In this document: positions 49,442 through 60,583 of the stretch, piece after piece | Position numbering within the stretch: position 1 is the first letter of the stretch | Layout of the letters: every line of letters starts with the position of its first letter | NCBI GenBank assembly: GCA_030278955.1 | Contig: JAOANR010000008.1 | Location: 38,200,148-38,264,147 of the forward strand | Direction of reading: 5' to 3' | Origin: Hygrophila difformis | Lineage: Eukaryota; Streptophyta; Magnoliopsida; Lamiales; Acanthaceae | Length of the DNA stretch: 64,000 nt | Made by a program: the position numbers and the translations under genes | The notes under the pieces: model-generated | The model's database searches: none | Seen by the model: the letters and a program-made list of their open reading frames with translations, nothing else | Told to the model about the DNA's origin: nothing

Positions 49442-49464
49442 CTAGCGCAAGCAAGAGATCTAAG

Positions 49465-49606
49465 TTAATATTCGCCAAGATTCTAAGTTCAATTCGCCAA
49501 GATTCTAGGTTCGAGTTTCCAAGATTCTAAGTTCAAGTTTCGCCAAGATGCTAAGTTCAAGTTTCGCCAAGATTCTAAGTTCAAGTTTCCAAGATTCTAA
49601 GTTCAT
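49465..49606 (-). repeat. Tandem ~24-bp repeats in Tekay leader
   Basis: About six imperfect copies of TTTCGCCAAGATTCTAAGTT, some lacking the CGCC, directly upstream of the small ORF. Confidence 0.85.
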
Positions 49607-49805
49607 AGCAGAGATGCAACATGCATATGCAAATGATATTTCCCCCCAATAATAATTTAATGCACCATATATATATTTTTCCCATGGGTTTTAAAAAAAA
49701 AATTTCTCCATGGAAATAATAATTTAAAATTTAAAATAATAGTCAAAATATTAATAGTAGTTTAAAAATAATAATGGTTTAAAAATAGTAGTTTTAAAAA
49801 TAGCC

Positions 49806-49819
49806 GGGCTCTGATACCA
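49806..49819 (-). promoter_or_regulatory. Tekay primer-binding site
   Basis: Minus strand TGGTATCAGAGCCC, three bases from the 5' LTR, initiator-tRNA-Met type, identical to those of both gag-only elements. Confidence 0.95.
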
Positions 49820-49822
49820 ACT

Positions 49823-52453
49823 TGTAACACCCCGGTTTTTGGTTACCCAGGTCGGGATGTCACCGCCACATCTCCCTAGTAAGACACGGTTTCTCCGAGC
49901 TTACTAAAGAGATGCAAGGCTAGGTATTGCAGTATTTAAAATATTTAAAGCATTCAAAATAGCCCATACAATATAATTCGAAAATAATAATAGCATAGCG
50001 CAGCGGAAATATTTAGTTTAGTACAATATCGCAGCGGAAAATATAAAAGGGGCCGACATGGCCAAAACACGGGTTAAACAGGCCCGTTCATAATATAGTC
50101 TAAGTATGAAATTTAAAAGCAAAATAAGTGTTCCCCAAAATCCCATGGATGAATCGTGCTCACACATGCTCATTCCACATATTCTGTAAGGAAAATAAAA
50201 ATGGTTTTGGTCAGCAAAATAAAAATGGTTTTGGTCAGCAAAATTGCTGAGTAAGTTAACACATGCATGATCATAGGGTTTTAAAGCCATAAATTTAATA
50301 ATTTAACAAAGCATGATAATAACATAATATTTAATTTCATCTAATCCATATCCAATAGCATAATTTATCTCAGGGCTCTATTTAATGACACATATCACAT
50401 GGTTTAATCATAAAAGCCATAATTTAAGTAAAGCATTTAAATAATTTAATTGGACAACAACATAATTTAATCTAATTTAATTTAATTTAGAATCCCCATT
50501 ACATTCCCGATTTTGTATTTCAAGGTTTCACGATAAAATCGCGATGTCAACAAGTTTAGCCGGTAGCCCGGCGGCCGCAACCGTATCAGCCATACCCAGT
50601 ACCACTCCGGAGCCTCAGGAAACCCATACGGATATTCACGAGAGTGTAGGCTCTATTTTCGCCGTTAGGCAATCCATATCTCAAGTTTAGCGCGCGGGGT
50701 CACCATCGTCCATTACGGCACGAAGTGAATCGTTAGGGGGCACCCTGCAGAGCACTCACCCCTAATTTTAATTTATCAAGTTTGTAAGGGGATTAAGTTT
50801 TTAAAATCTGACTTCAATTGTATTTATTTAAAAATAATATCTCAACTCGTTTCAACCCTAAAGGTTAATTCCACGTTTCAACAAGATTTCAAGATTTCGT
50901 TTCGGTAAATCACAGTTTACTCTAAAATTCGTCAAAAATCAGATTTAATTCCAAAAATTCCAAAATTTCATATCTGACTTGGAAACATCAAGATCTACAA
51001 CTTTCGTGTTTTAACATTTTCAATCCGAGATACCTAAGTAGGTCAAAATCACCAATTTTCGCATAAGAAGAATTCTGTCCGAGTTTAATGCATCACAGTT
51101 CAAAGATTTCGAGTTCCACCATAGCAATTCAACTCCAAATTTAATGAAATTTGACAGAGATCATCTTAAGACATTTATCTACAACTTTCATGTTCGGCCA
51201 AAGATCTAAAACAGCCTAGATCCTATGTCAAAAACGTGATCAAGATCATTCCTAAGTTCTGTCCAAGATTTCAAGATCTAGATTTAAACAGCTCGGTTTC
51301 AATGGGTTTTCACATACCAAATCAATTCCAAAAATTCTCAAACATTTACAGTAGCTAGATCTAAGTCTTAGGAATGTTTTTTGTGTTTTACGTTTTTCCG
51401 TTTGAGTTCGTTTTAAGGTTCGGAAAAATTCAACAAATCTGTTGCGCCGATAGAAAGTTTAGATTGACAGATTTACGGTTTCTTGATAATCTTTTAGTTT
51501 TGAATGTTTTAATTCATCCCAAAACCATGTAAGAGTTAATTACAGTGTCTATGAACGTCGGGGATGTCTAATTCGGAGGCGTGGCTTCCAGATCACCGTT
51601 TCTCCTCTCCGTTCGTCGGGTTCTACGATCTAGATTCAATACGGGGTGTAGAAAGAAAAGAACCGAAGTTAGAATCCGTTTTCGGATTGAAACGTGAAGA
51701 GATTTATCGAACCAGAGCTTACCACAATGTTTGGAGATCCTTGGATTTTCGTCCAAGGCTGCTGCCTCCGTTTGGTGCTATCCGTCGACTCCGAATTTAG
51801 GGTTTCGAACGTATAGAAGGTTGTAGGGTTTTTGTAAACTTGTTTGGGGCTCCCAAGGGGCTTATTTATAGATTTCTCAATCCCTAGGGCGTCCAATATC
51901 TGACCTAAAGGTCTTGGGTCGAGAGATGTTCAACCGAAAGTCGAAAAATCCGCGTTCGGGCGAGAGATTCACGCAACGGGCGAATCTGTCAAGTGGCGCG
52001 GTCGTGGCGCGCTAATCCCCCTTCACCGCGCGGCCACCGCGCGACTCTCGCCTGGACTTCGGTCCGGGCGGGTCGTGCGATCCGTCGTGCTTTTCCGCCT
52101 CTCTTTCGGGTTTCTATCCCTCTATGCTCCCGAATTCCGATTCCCGGGGTATATTCGGGTTTCTACTTTCTCTCTAAATTTATTCTCAGTCTAATTGGAT
52201 GTTTTGGACTCGAATCCTCGAGTTCATTAGTGTCGGGTTTTGGTGTACCATTTATTTACCTTTAATCCATCCTTTTATTTGATTAAATTCCTTTAATTCC
52301 TTTTTAAGTAAAAATCTCATTTCTCATTTCCTTATCTTTATTTACTTCTTTTATTTGCTGGATTTATTTATTTATTTATGGTATTTATTTTATCTATTAT
52401 CTATTTATTTAATTATTTTTTTATTTTATGATGGAAAATTCTCGGGTATTACA
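49823..52453 (-). repeat. Tekay 5' LTR
   Basis: 2631 bp, no MITE. It has a local duplication of AAAATGGTTTTGGTCAGC near 50200-50240 that the other LTR lacks. A GC-rich segment at about 50505-50760 holds several short inverted pairs but is not tandem. Confidence 0.93.
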
Positions 52454-52584
52454 GCGAATGCCCAAGGCGCGGAACTTGTTATAGATGTGGTGGGGAAGAC
52501 CACATGATTAGAGAATGCAATGTTCGTGAGGAGAGGATTGAGAAGAGGCTAGATTTGGTAAACCCCCAATCAGAAGAGCCATAG
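52454..52584 (+). pseudogene. gag of gag-only element 2, zinc-knuckle part
   Basis: Continues the gag cut at 40623: CPRRGTCYRCGGEDHMIREC contains a CX2CX4HX4C knuckle, then EERIEKRLDLVNPQSEEP and a stop. The insertion hit exactly the first cysteine block. Confidence 0.88.
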
Positions 52585-53019
52585 GACGATTGAACGACAT
52601 CGATCAAGCTGACCTGCCAGCTCAATGAGGAAGGATCATGGGCAACGATACCCGAACCTGTTTGCGAGTAATACACAGGCAGTTATGGGGACATAACTGT
52701 AATCTTAAGGGGGGGAGGATGTAACGACCCGAATATTCTATTCCGAATATTTTGTATTTCGAATAAGCAAATTCAAATTATTTTGAACTACGTAATGACT
52801 TGATCCCTTCACAGGGTACGTAGGCAACTTGGAAATTTCAATTCAGAGTTCAGTCGAACGATATAATAAAATAATAAAAACAACATCAAGAACAACAACA
52901 CATAATGATACAATCACGCATTCAAACAATAGCACAAAATAGAAAGGACCTTAGTTCCAAGCTCGCGAGAAGCTAACACCCAACTTCGGGGACGAAGTTG
53001 ATTCTTAAGGGGGGTAGAC
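52585..53019 (+). other. 3' non-coding region of gag-only element 2 with two polypurine tracts
   Basis: Tract 1, CTTAAGGGGGGGAGGATGTAAC, at about 52704-52725; tract 2, CTTAAGGGGGGTAGAC, at 53004-53019, directly before the 3' LTR. Between them lies the conserved CTTGATCCCTTCACAGGGTA block. Confidence 0.8.
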
Positions 53020-56000
53020 TGTAATACCCGGGATTTTTATCGGCGTCCAAAGGAATAAAACTTAGTTCTTAATCAAATCAAGGTTGAAATATCTCCGAGA
53101 AGAAGAAAATAATTTACCACAATAAATTATTGCTCGGAAATGAAACGCCGATAGATTCAAAAATTCAAAATGGAATAAAGGAGGGAAATGAAGCCCGGAG
53201 ACATTCCATGAATCGAGTCAAAAGAATTGGAACTAAATTCAAGAAAGAAAAGAATTTTAATTCCAGGAACCGGTGAAGTCGGAAATAATTTAATTAGATA
53301 AATTGTTGCACGGGAGTCAAAAGACGACGAATTAGAAGCCGACGAATCCAAACGCAACGGACTCAAGATTTCGAATACGGGGTTAATTCGAGACGAGATA
53401 AATTTAAGATAAGAATTTATAATCCGAGAATGACCCGAAAAATCGAGCCCGAAAACGTAGGAGCACAGAAGTCCGAAAGAGAGGAGAAAGGGCCCGATCG
53501 GATCGCACGGACCCGCCCGGACCGAGGTCCAGGCGGAGGCCGCGCGCTGGCCACGCGGTGTTAAGCCTAGGAGCGCGCCAAGTCTGCGTTACCTCCCCAG
53601 AAAATGGCAACAACGCGTTCCGACGATTTTCTTGCCATATTTTCGACCCCCGACGATGGAAACTCAATCTCGGGCTATGGAAGGATATGTGGGACGACCT
53701 TATACTGCTCCCCAACCCTAAATTCGAAAAACACAACCCTAGAGCAGTCCTCTTCTCCTCACATTCTCTCCAACTCCTCCCAAAGTCGAAAAACCCCGAA
53801 ATCCCTTGTGTTCTTGAAGTTCCGACGACGAAATCCGAATAAGAAGGACTTGAGAAGGAGAAGACAGACTCCTTTGACGTTGGTAAGTAGTTTTTGAGTT
53901 CATCTACACCTTTTGAAATCCAAAAATTGAATCTAACTAAGGATTTTTACTTGCGGAGTCGGTTCGTGGACGTTGGAAGAGGAAACCGACTTGAGGAGAT
54001 TCGTTCGTGACATCCCGTGGATTCCGGACGACCCCGTGACCTCCTAGACATCATCTCCACTGTAAGTTAATGCTTACTTGGTTTTGGGTGACTTAAAATG
54101 CAACCAAACATAGAGATTTAGAAACTCAAAAATCTGTCAACGCGAAAACCCCCCGACGCAGCGTATTGGTGCGAATTTTTCGAACACTTAAAACTGCTCA
54201 AACGGAAAAACTCAAAACATGAAAAACGTTCCTAAGACATAGATCTAGTTTGTGTAAAATTTTTATAATTTTTCATTGGGTTTTGATATCCGAAAATGGC
54301 CTCCAATGAACCTGCCCTAAAAGTCGAACTTGAAACTGTGACAGATTTGAAATTGGACCAAAACCCCTACTTCAAGAATTCAAACCGGAAACCTCAAAAC
54401 TAGACTTTTGATCCTAACACATTAATCTAAATTTTGTAAAAATTTCAGCCATTTTCATCAACGTTTGCTATCCCAAAACAATCCGAACACAAACTGCCTT
54501 GAAAAACCCTTTTGGAAATCTGAAGGTGTTGATGTCCAAACTTGATGAGCCTGTTTCTATATTTTTGAGTCCGAATTGATCATTGCAATCTAAATGAAAG
54601 TTGTAGATAATTATGTCTAGTATGAGCATATAAAATTTCAAAATTTTTGGAGTCCATTTGTTATGTTAAAAAGTCGAATCTTTGAATGGTGTCGAATCTG
54701 AAACCTGTCAGCATACTACTTATGGAAAAGACTTGATTTTTGACTCGTTTCCTTAACCCGGATCGAGAAACGTAAAATACGAAACTTGTTCGTCTCTGTG
54801 TTTTTGAGTTACTGGTGAAATTTCAGAATTTTCAGACTTAAAATGAAATTTTAATTAATTATGGAGTAAGACAGCGACTTGTGTAAGTTATATTTGAGAA
54901 TTTTGTGAAACTTGCGAAATGTGTTCTTACCTTGCGGGTTTGATTCCCCAAGGGCGATCGTTTGTTTTCCTGCGGGTTCGATTCCCCAGGATGTGTGTTG
55001 ATTCCTATGGGTTCAATTCCCTAGGATGTATTTGAGTTCTTGCGGGTTCGATTCCCCAAGGGCGATCGTTTGTTTTCCTGCGGGTTCGATTCCCCAGGAT
55101 GTGTGTTGATTCCTATGGGTTCAATTCCCTATGATGTATTTGAGTTCTTGCGGGTTCGATTCCCCAAGGGCGATCGTTTGTTTTCCTGCGGGTTCGATTC
55201 CCCAGGATGTGTGTTGATTCCTATGGGTTCAATTCCCTAGGATGTATTTGAGTTCTTGCGGGTTCGATTCCCCAAGGGCGATCGTTTGTTTTCCTGCGGG
55301 TTCGATTCCCCAGGATGTGTGTTGATTCCTATGGGTTCAATTCCCTAGGATGTATTTGAGTTCTTGCGGGTTCGATTCCCCAAGGGCGATCGTTTGTTTT
55401 CCTGCGGGTTCGATTCCCCAGGATGTGTGTTGATTCCTATGGGTTCAATTCCCTAGGATGTATTTAAATTCTTGCGGGTCCATTTTCCCGAGAACATATT
55501 ATACTACATAATATCGAACAAAAGCAAAAGAGTGAAATCCTTGAAATACCAAATCCTGAAATCATGAGAGAATTAAGAGAATTGAATATTTTCCTTGTTT
55601 TAAATTATGCTATTTAATTATTAGTGGAAGATTAACTTAAATCGTGTATTACCTACAAGCATGTTTTTATTAAATTTAATTAAAGGCTTTGAAACCCCTA
55701 AGTCATGCTAAGTGTTAACTTACTCAGCACGTTTTGCTGACCCAAACCATTTCCTTCTTTTTCCTACAGAGCATATGGATTATACTGAGCACGTACATGC
55801 ATGGGAATTTTTGGGAACACTTGATTTAAATTTGCATTAGACTATAGTATGAACGGGCCTGTTTAACCCGTGTTTTGGCCATGTCGGCCCTTATACTTTA
55901 TTTCCGCTGCACAACTTATATTTCCGCTGCAACTTATTATTTTAATCATGTATGGATGATATTACATTATTATTTTTAAGTAATTCCGGACTTGCTTTTA

Positions 56001-56118
56001 AAACTTTTTCCAACACTTATAGCCTTGCATCTCTTTAGCAAGCTCGGAGAAACCGTGTCTTGCTAGGGAGGTGCGGCGGTGACACCTCGGCCTGGGTTAT
56101 CAAATCCGGGGTGTTACA
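53020..56118 (+). repeat. 3' LTR of gag-only element 2
   Basis: 3099 bp; differs from the 5' LTR by one extra array unit, a 15-bp segment near 53330 and scattered point changes. Confidence 0.95.
54932..55470 (+). repeat. B-box-like tandem array, five 108-bp units
   Basis: Partner of 38074-38508 with one more unit; nine perfect GGTTCGATTCC matches. Confidence 0.9.
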
Positions 56119-57394
56119 CTAACCATCGAAACTTTCTTACGAGTTCACTTCGGGGGCGAAGAAGAAGGAGATCGGTGGAAGATACCCGCTCGTCGCGACC
56201 CTAGACAACCCGAGAGAGCCCTGTGACGATCCTAAACTCTAACACGGTAAGTTTATTCCTTGCGTATCAATTTTGGGTGACTAAAATCGAACGAATCAAT
56301 GGATCTAAAACAAAAACGTAAAAATCGGACTTAGAAACACCAATCCGCGCATTTTCTGAAATCCAGTAAAAACTCCTATTTCGAGAATCCGAAACGAGAA
56401 ACTCCGAACTGAAGATTTGTTCCCCACATTGTAATCTACATTGTGTCAAATTTTCAAGTATTTTCCTCAAGTTTTGACCCCCGAAAACGCGTCTGGTATT
56501 TTCTGAGTTGTTTTTCAAGACCGAAGAAGCGGACAGAATTTCGTGTTCGAGTTCCTTGACGTTTTTCTAATTGAATCCTTCAAAACTAAACTTTTATGTA
56601 AAAACAAAAGTTGTAGCTAACTCTCCAAATATTGTGTCCATAAAATTTCACGCATTTTCGTTAACGTTTGTATACTCGAAAACCCTTTTGAACAGACTGT
56701 GATTTAAAGGAAAAGTTGACAGAAAATGTAGTCGAACTTGTTGTGCATTTTTCGATCCCTTTTGGTCAAAACTAATCTTGGGTGAAAATATAAAAGTTGT
56801 AGATAAATGTCTTAAGAATATGCCTGTAAAATTTCGTGAACTTTCATTAACGTTTGAATCTTCAAATTGACCCGAAGAGCCTGTGCTTTTGGAAAGAAAA
56901 ATCTTGACAGATTTTATCCGAACTTAATGAGCGAAACTGATTTAATCCGTAAAGAATTAGCATAATTTACCTCTAATAAAACTTATTTATTTTGGTGTCT
57001 TTTAAGTGCCTGTAAAATTTCATAAATTTTGGAATTCGTTTACTTGGTCAAAAACGTGTTTTAAAAACAGTGCGCTGTTACTGGGAAGTTGACAGATTTT
57101 GAGTTTGGAAAAGATTGTGAAATTCAACTCTTTTCCTTACCAAATTTCGAGAAGCTTAAAACATGAAAGTTGTTCGTAAAGGTGTCCTTGAGCTACTGTG
57201 TAAATTTCAGAGTTTTTGACCTTGAAATGAATTTTTAAAGTAAAAAGGCGTAACATGTGACGAATTGGATTTTTCGAACTTGAGAAAAACTCGAACTATG
57301 AAATACGATATTGAAATCCTTTCTATACGATGAAGTATACCTTTCGAAAAATCCCGTTCACTAGGCTGAGCCGATCTTCATAAAATTATCTTTG

Positions 57395-57752
57395 AGACTG
57401 CCTCGTTAGTGGTCTCCCTACTATCTGAGATTGCCTCGTTAGTGATCTCCTTACTACGCCAAAACGGCAGTTGTGCACATGGCCTGCCAAATCGGCAGTG
57501 AGAAATACACGGCCTGCCCGGGTGGCAGTGAAACCGCTTGAAAAGCATGTCAAACGACAGTTGATATACATGCCTGTCAAATTGACATTAGATACACACG
57601 GCTTGCCAAAATGGCAATCGATACACACGGCTTGCCGGAATGGCAATCGAGATACATGGCTAGCCAAAACGGCAGCCAATACTGATATGGTTGCGGCCGC
57701 CGGTTCACCGGCTAACTGATTGTGATTTTTGAGATTGCCTCGTTAGCGATCT
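57395..57752 (+). repeat. Composite hairpin array in solo LTR
   Basis: Outer units (57399, 57428 and 57726) are the reverse complement of the CACTAACGAGGC hairpins of gag-only element 1, as expected for the opposite orientation. Between them lie about eight units of ~30 bp with a different hairpin: TGCC-(4-5 bases)-GGCA or TGTC-(4-5)-GACA, followed by GATACACACGGCT-like linker. Arms change together between units. Confidence 0.88.
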
Positions 57753-58399
57753 CCCTTGTGTGGTGTCCTCTTCTTAGTTGACGGGATAAGCATTAAAAGA
57801 CTTGTGTGTGTATTTAATTAAGCTCTATTTACTTATCACACTTTTAAATTACGCTTTTAATTATGCCTTTAACTTTTGTACTCTAATCTCGAATAATCAA
57901 TTATGCTTTTCCGCTGTAAGTTAAATTATGAATTTTTAATATTTCAAATAAGCCTGAGTAAAAGCATAATTTTTAGATTAATTAAATAATTTTTAAAACC
58001 CCTTTATTGTTACGTTGGGGATTAACTTACTCAGTATTTTATATACTGATAAAACCCGTTGTTTATTTTTCTATTACAGAGTACGGAGCATGATCATGCA
58101 CCGGGGGATCACTTTGGACATTTAGTTATTTATTTTACATGACTTGCATACGGGCTTGTTAACCCGAGTTTTGGCCATGTCGGCCCTATCTTTCAATTTC
58201 CGCTGCAAATTTATTATTATTATTATTACATATGTGGATGATGTTATATTATTATTTTAAGCAATTCCGGACTTGTTTTTAAAACTTTTTCCAAAACCCA
58301 TAGCCTTGCACCTCTTTAGCAAGCTCGGAGAATCCGTGTCTTGCTTCGGAGGTGTGGCGGTGGCATCCCGGCCTGGGTTATCAAATCTGGGGTGTTACA

Positions 58400-58512
58400 A
58401 TATCCATATTCGCCAGACATCCGCCGGATAGCAAAATTCGAATTCGGATTCGAATATAATCGAATATGGCATTGGATCGTGCGGAAATTATCCGTATCGC
58501 TTTCACCCCAAC
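58400..58512. mobile_element. Candidate TIR element, right part
   Basis: After the ATATC duplication the GGATA/TCCGTATC style of 34440-35300 resumes and ends near CGCTTTCACCCC. Confidence 0.4.
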
Positions 58513-59050
58513 CTAAATGACGTATGTAACGCTAATCAACTGGGGCAAAATTTTAAACATAGCCCCGCTAAATTCACTATACCATTTTCTAAATCCACCC
58601 TATCCTTATTTCCCCATACCCAAAATACCCTTCAATAATTTAAACTAAAAAAAAAAACATACACTATATTCTTACTAAATCCACCCCACTCCAAACACAT
58701 CAAATTCACTCCAAATCCCTTCCAACACTTAAACCCTCACACCTCAAATCCTCAAACCCTAGTTTTTTCTATCCTAAATGATACCACCACAAAAAATTAA
58801 CAAACAAATAAAATAATTACCAAAAATCAAATAAAAAGTGGTCTTGAACTCATTAACAAACCAATAGAGGGGAAAAACACTTTGCAATGTAAAGATAATA
58901 ATTTTTGAATATTGAAATTTACCATTCTTTCGCACAGTTATTCAGACCTGATCGGCCGAATGCACGGCGCACGGCAAACCCAGCCCGTGCACAAAGCAAG
59001 GTGCACGGCAAATCACATTTGCACAAATGGTGGGTGCATTTAGCAAATAG
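58513..59050. other. AT-rich intergenic DNA, no gene seen
   Basis: Long A/C-rich stretch, then a short tract with repeated GCACGGCA (58960-59015). No frame or splice structure recognised. Confidence 0.6.
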
Positions 59051-59051
59051 T

Positions 59052-59427
59052 ATTATTTCCTCTGTTTTGTTTTAATTGATACTGACCCACCCAGCACACA
59101 GTGCAAATCACATATTAAACCATTAATAACTCGTTAAAAAATTTAAAAGTTCGATATTTTAAAACTCCAAAATGAGACGAATCTAGCAAGATCTCTTGAC
59201 TATATTTTAATACGTATAACTATGATAAAACTTTAAGTCAAAATATGTGTGTGAACAGTGCCCAAATACCAAATGTTGGTATTTGTGTTAAAATTCTCAT
59301 AAATTTTGACACTATTTATTATTTATATTTGACTTAATATTATCGTAACGATGTAATAAGAAAAAAATAATCAAGTGTGATCATGTTAGAATCATCTAAT
59401 AGTGTAGTTTTAGATATATATTTTATA
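59052..59427. mobile_element. Decayed Stowaway-family MITE pieces
   Basis: Two adjoining stretches (about 59052-59275 and 59285-59427) carry opposite halves of the Stowaway consensus seen in the intact copies. Ends are not definable. Confidence 0.5.
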
Positions 59428-59688
59428 CTACCTCCGTCTCGTATTATTCTTTAGTTTTGGTAATGTGTTACTATTCATAAATAAACTTTCACTTAAGGTT
59501 TTGTCATAGTTATACAAGTTAAAATATAATCAAGTGAGATCTTGTTAGATTTGTCTCGTCGTGTTAGTTTTTAAATATCGAATTTTTAGAATTTTTACTT
59601 ATACCGAACTTGAGTTATTGATGGTTTAAAATGTGTATTGAACTGTGTGAAAAGTTGGTATATAAAAAACATTATGAGACAGAGGAAG
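59428..59688. mobile_element. Stowaway MITE (261 bp)
   Basis: TA at 59426-59427 and 59689-59690; ends CTACCTCCGTCTCG / GAGACAGAGGAAG. Confidence 0.88.
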
Positions 59689-59941
59689 TATCATTTTTTT
59701 TTTCTTTGGAAGGAAGTTTATTTCATAAAGATGGATTACAACCGCACCATACATCGTTCTTCCTCAAGCCAAACGCCTGAAAGAGTCCAAAATGGACCCA
59801 ATTCAAAACATTTCACAAAGTACAACTATCAGAAGGCTAATGTACTGAACAGACAATCCTGCTAAGGCTCCTCGTCACTTGCTACACAGTCACTCATCCA
59901 TTTCGATCCTATCTGCTTCCTTCTCCCATTGTCACTCAGAA

Positions 59942-60271
59942 CTATTCTTCCACTTTATCAACTCCACTTGCTCCTTGTTTCGCCCAATAATCCGCCAATT
60001 CGTTTCGTTCCCTCAAAATGTGTTGAAATCTTACATCCCCTGCGAACCTCATCACCTCCACAATTGGTGCCAATAATGAGTGGAAACGCCATGGAACTAA
60101 CTTAGGATCTTTGAGCCAGCACACCATGTTGTATGAATCACACTCGAATATCAATCGTTGAAGTGGAAACCCATGGTCACGAATTAATGCCCTACACACT
60201 CGGTTGACAGCTGTGATCTCTGCCTCGGTCGAGTTTGTTCTTCCAATATAGTCCGCGAGTATAAAAATCAC
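59942..60271 (-). pseudogene. LINE 2 RNase H domain
   Basis: Frame 60271-59942: STEAEITAVNRVCRALI and LIFECDSYNMVCWLKD hold the usual E and D positions; ERNELADYWAKQGAS is the closing helix with its Asp. The first Asp block should precede 60271 in another frame. Confidence 0.85.
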
Positions 60272-60583
60272 CTCCCCCTTCTCATCCCTAATAACACCAC
60301 CAACCCCGGCTGGGCCCGGATTCCCTAGCGAAGACCCGTCCGTATTTATTTTTCATCTCCCCGACTCTGGCCGTTCCCAAACTAATCCGAGGCGAGGTGC
60401 CTTAGAACCCTGGTTGTTCGTCTGAGCCGAACCCCATGGGAATATGTTTTCCAAGCAGGCCACATTCCCATCAATTCTTCCCATTTCTGCCATCCACCAT
60501 GTGCCAACTCTACATTTCACTTCTTCAATCACATCCCTGCCATTGAACTGTTTACCTTTGAAAACCACTTCATTTCTCCATTT

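Larger units (their letters stand above)
40624..52453 (-). mobile_element. Tekay-type chromovirus (Ty3/gypsy), nearly complete
   Basis: An 11.8-kb element with LTRs 40624-43914 and 49823-52453 and TSD GCGAA (40619-40623, 52454-52458), inserted in the gag zinc knuckle of the host element. Minus strand order: primer site, tandem leader repeats, a small extra ORF, gag-protease-RT-RNase H-integrase, chromodomain, polypurine tracts. Two lesions break pol: an in-frame TAG at 45126-45128 and a deletion/frameshift near 44425-44440. LTRs are very similar by eye, so insertion is recent compared with the surrounding elements. Confidence 0.9.
36180..56118 (+). mobile_element. Gag-only (TR-GAG-like) Ty3/gypsy element 2, with nested Tekay element
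   Basis: LTRs 36180-39155 and 53020-56118 with TSD CTAAC (36175-36179, 56119-56123). Without the nested 40624-52453 element and its duplication the interior is about 2.0 kb: primer site, gag and 3' non-coding DNA. The reading frame passes from gag into RLND(I)DQADLPAQ, the segment that precedes protease in the Tekay element. It then jumps to GCAGTTATGGGGACATAACTG, which in the Tekay element is the very end of pol. Protease, RT, RNase H and integrase are thus removed by one internal deletion. Confidence 0.88.
35301..58399 (+). mobile_element. Solo LTR of a gypsy element, split by a nested element
   Basis: Begins TGTAATACACGG (35301) and ends GGGTGTTACA (58399), with ATATC on both sides (35296-35300, 58400-58404). 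After removing the nested element (36180-56118 plus its CTAAC duplication) about 3.15 kb remain, the size of one LTR of this family, with no internal region. It is therefore a solo LTR. It shares its end blocks (CATCCAAAGGAATAAA, CCTGGGTTATCAAATC) with the LTRs of the gag-only elements. Confidence 0.85.

Noticed and set aside
57471..57719. 82-codon frame across the hairpin array
   Set aside because: Repeat-derived; units about 30 bp long keep the frame open by chance.
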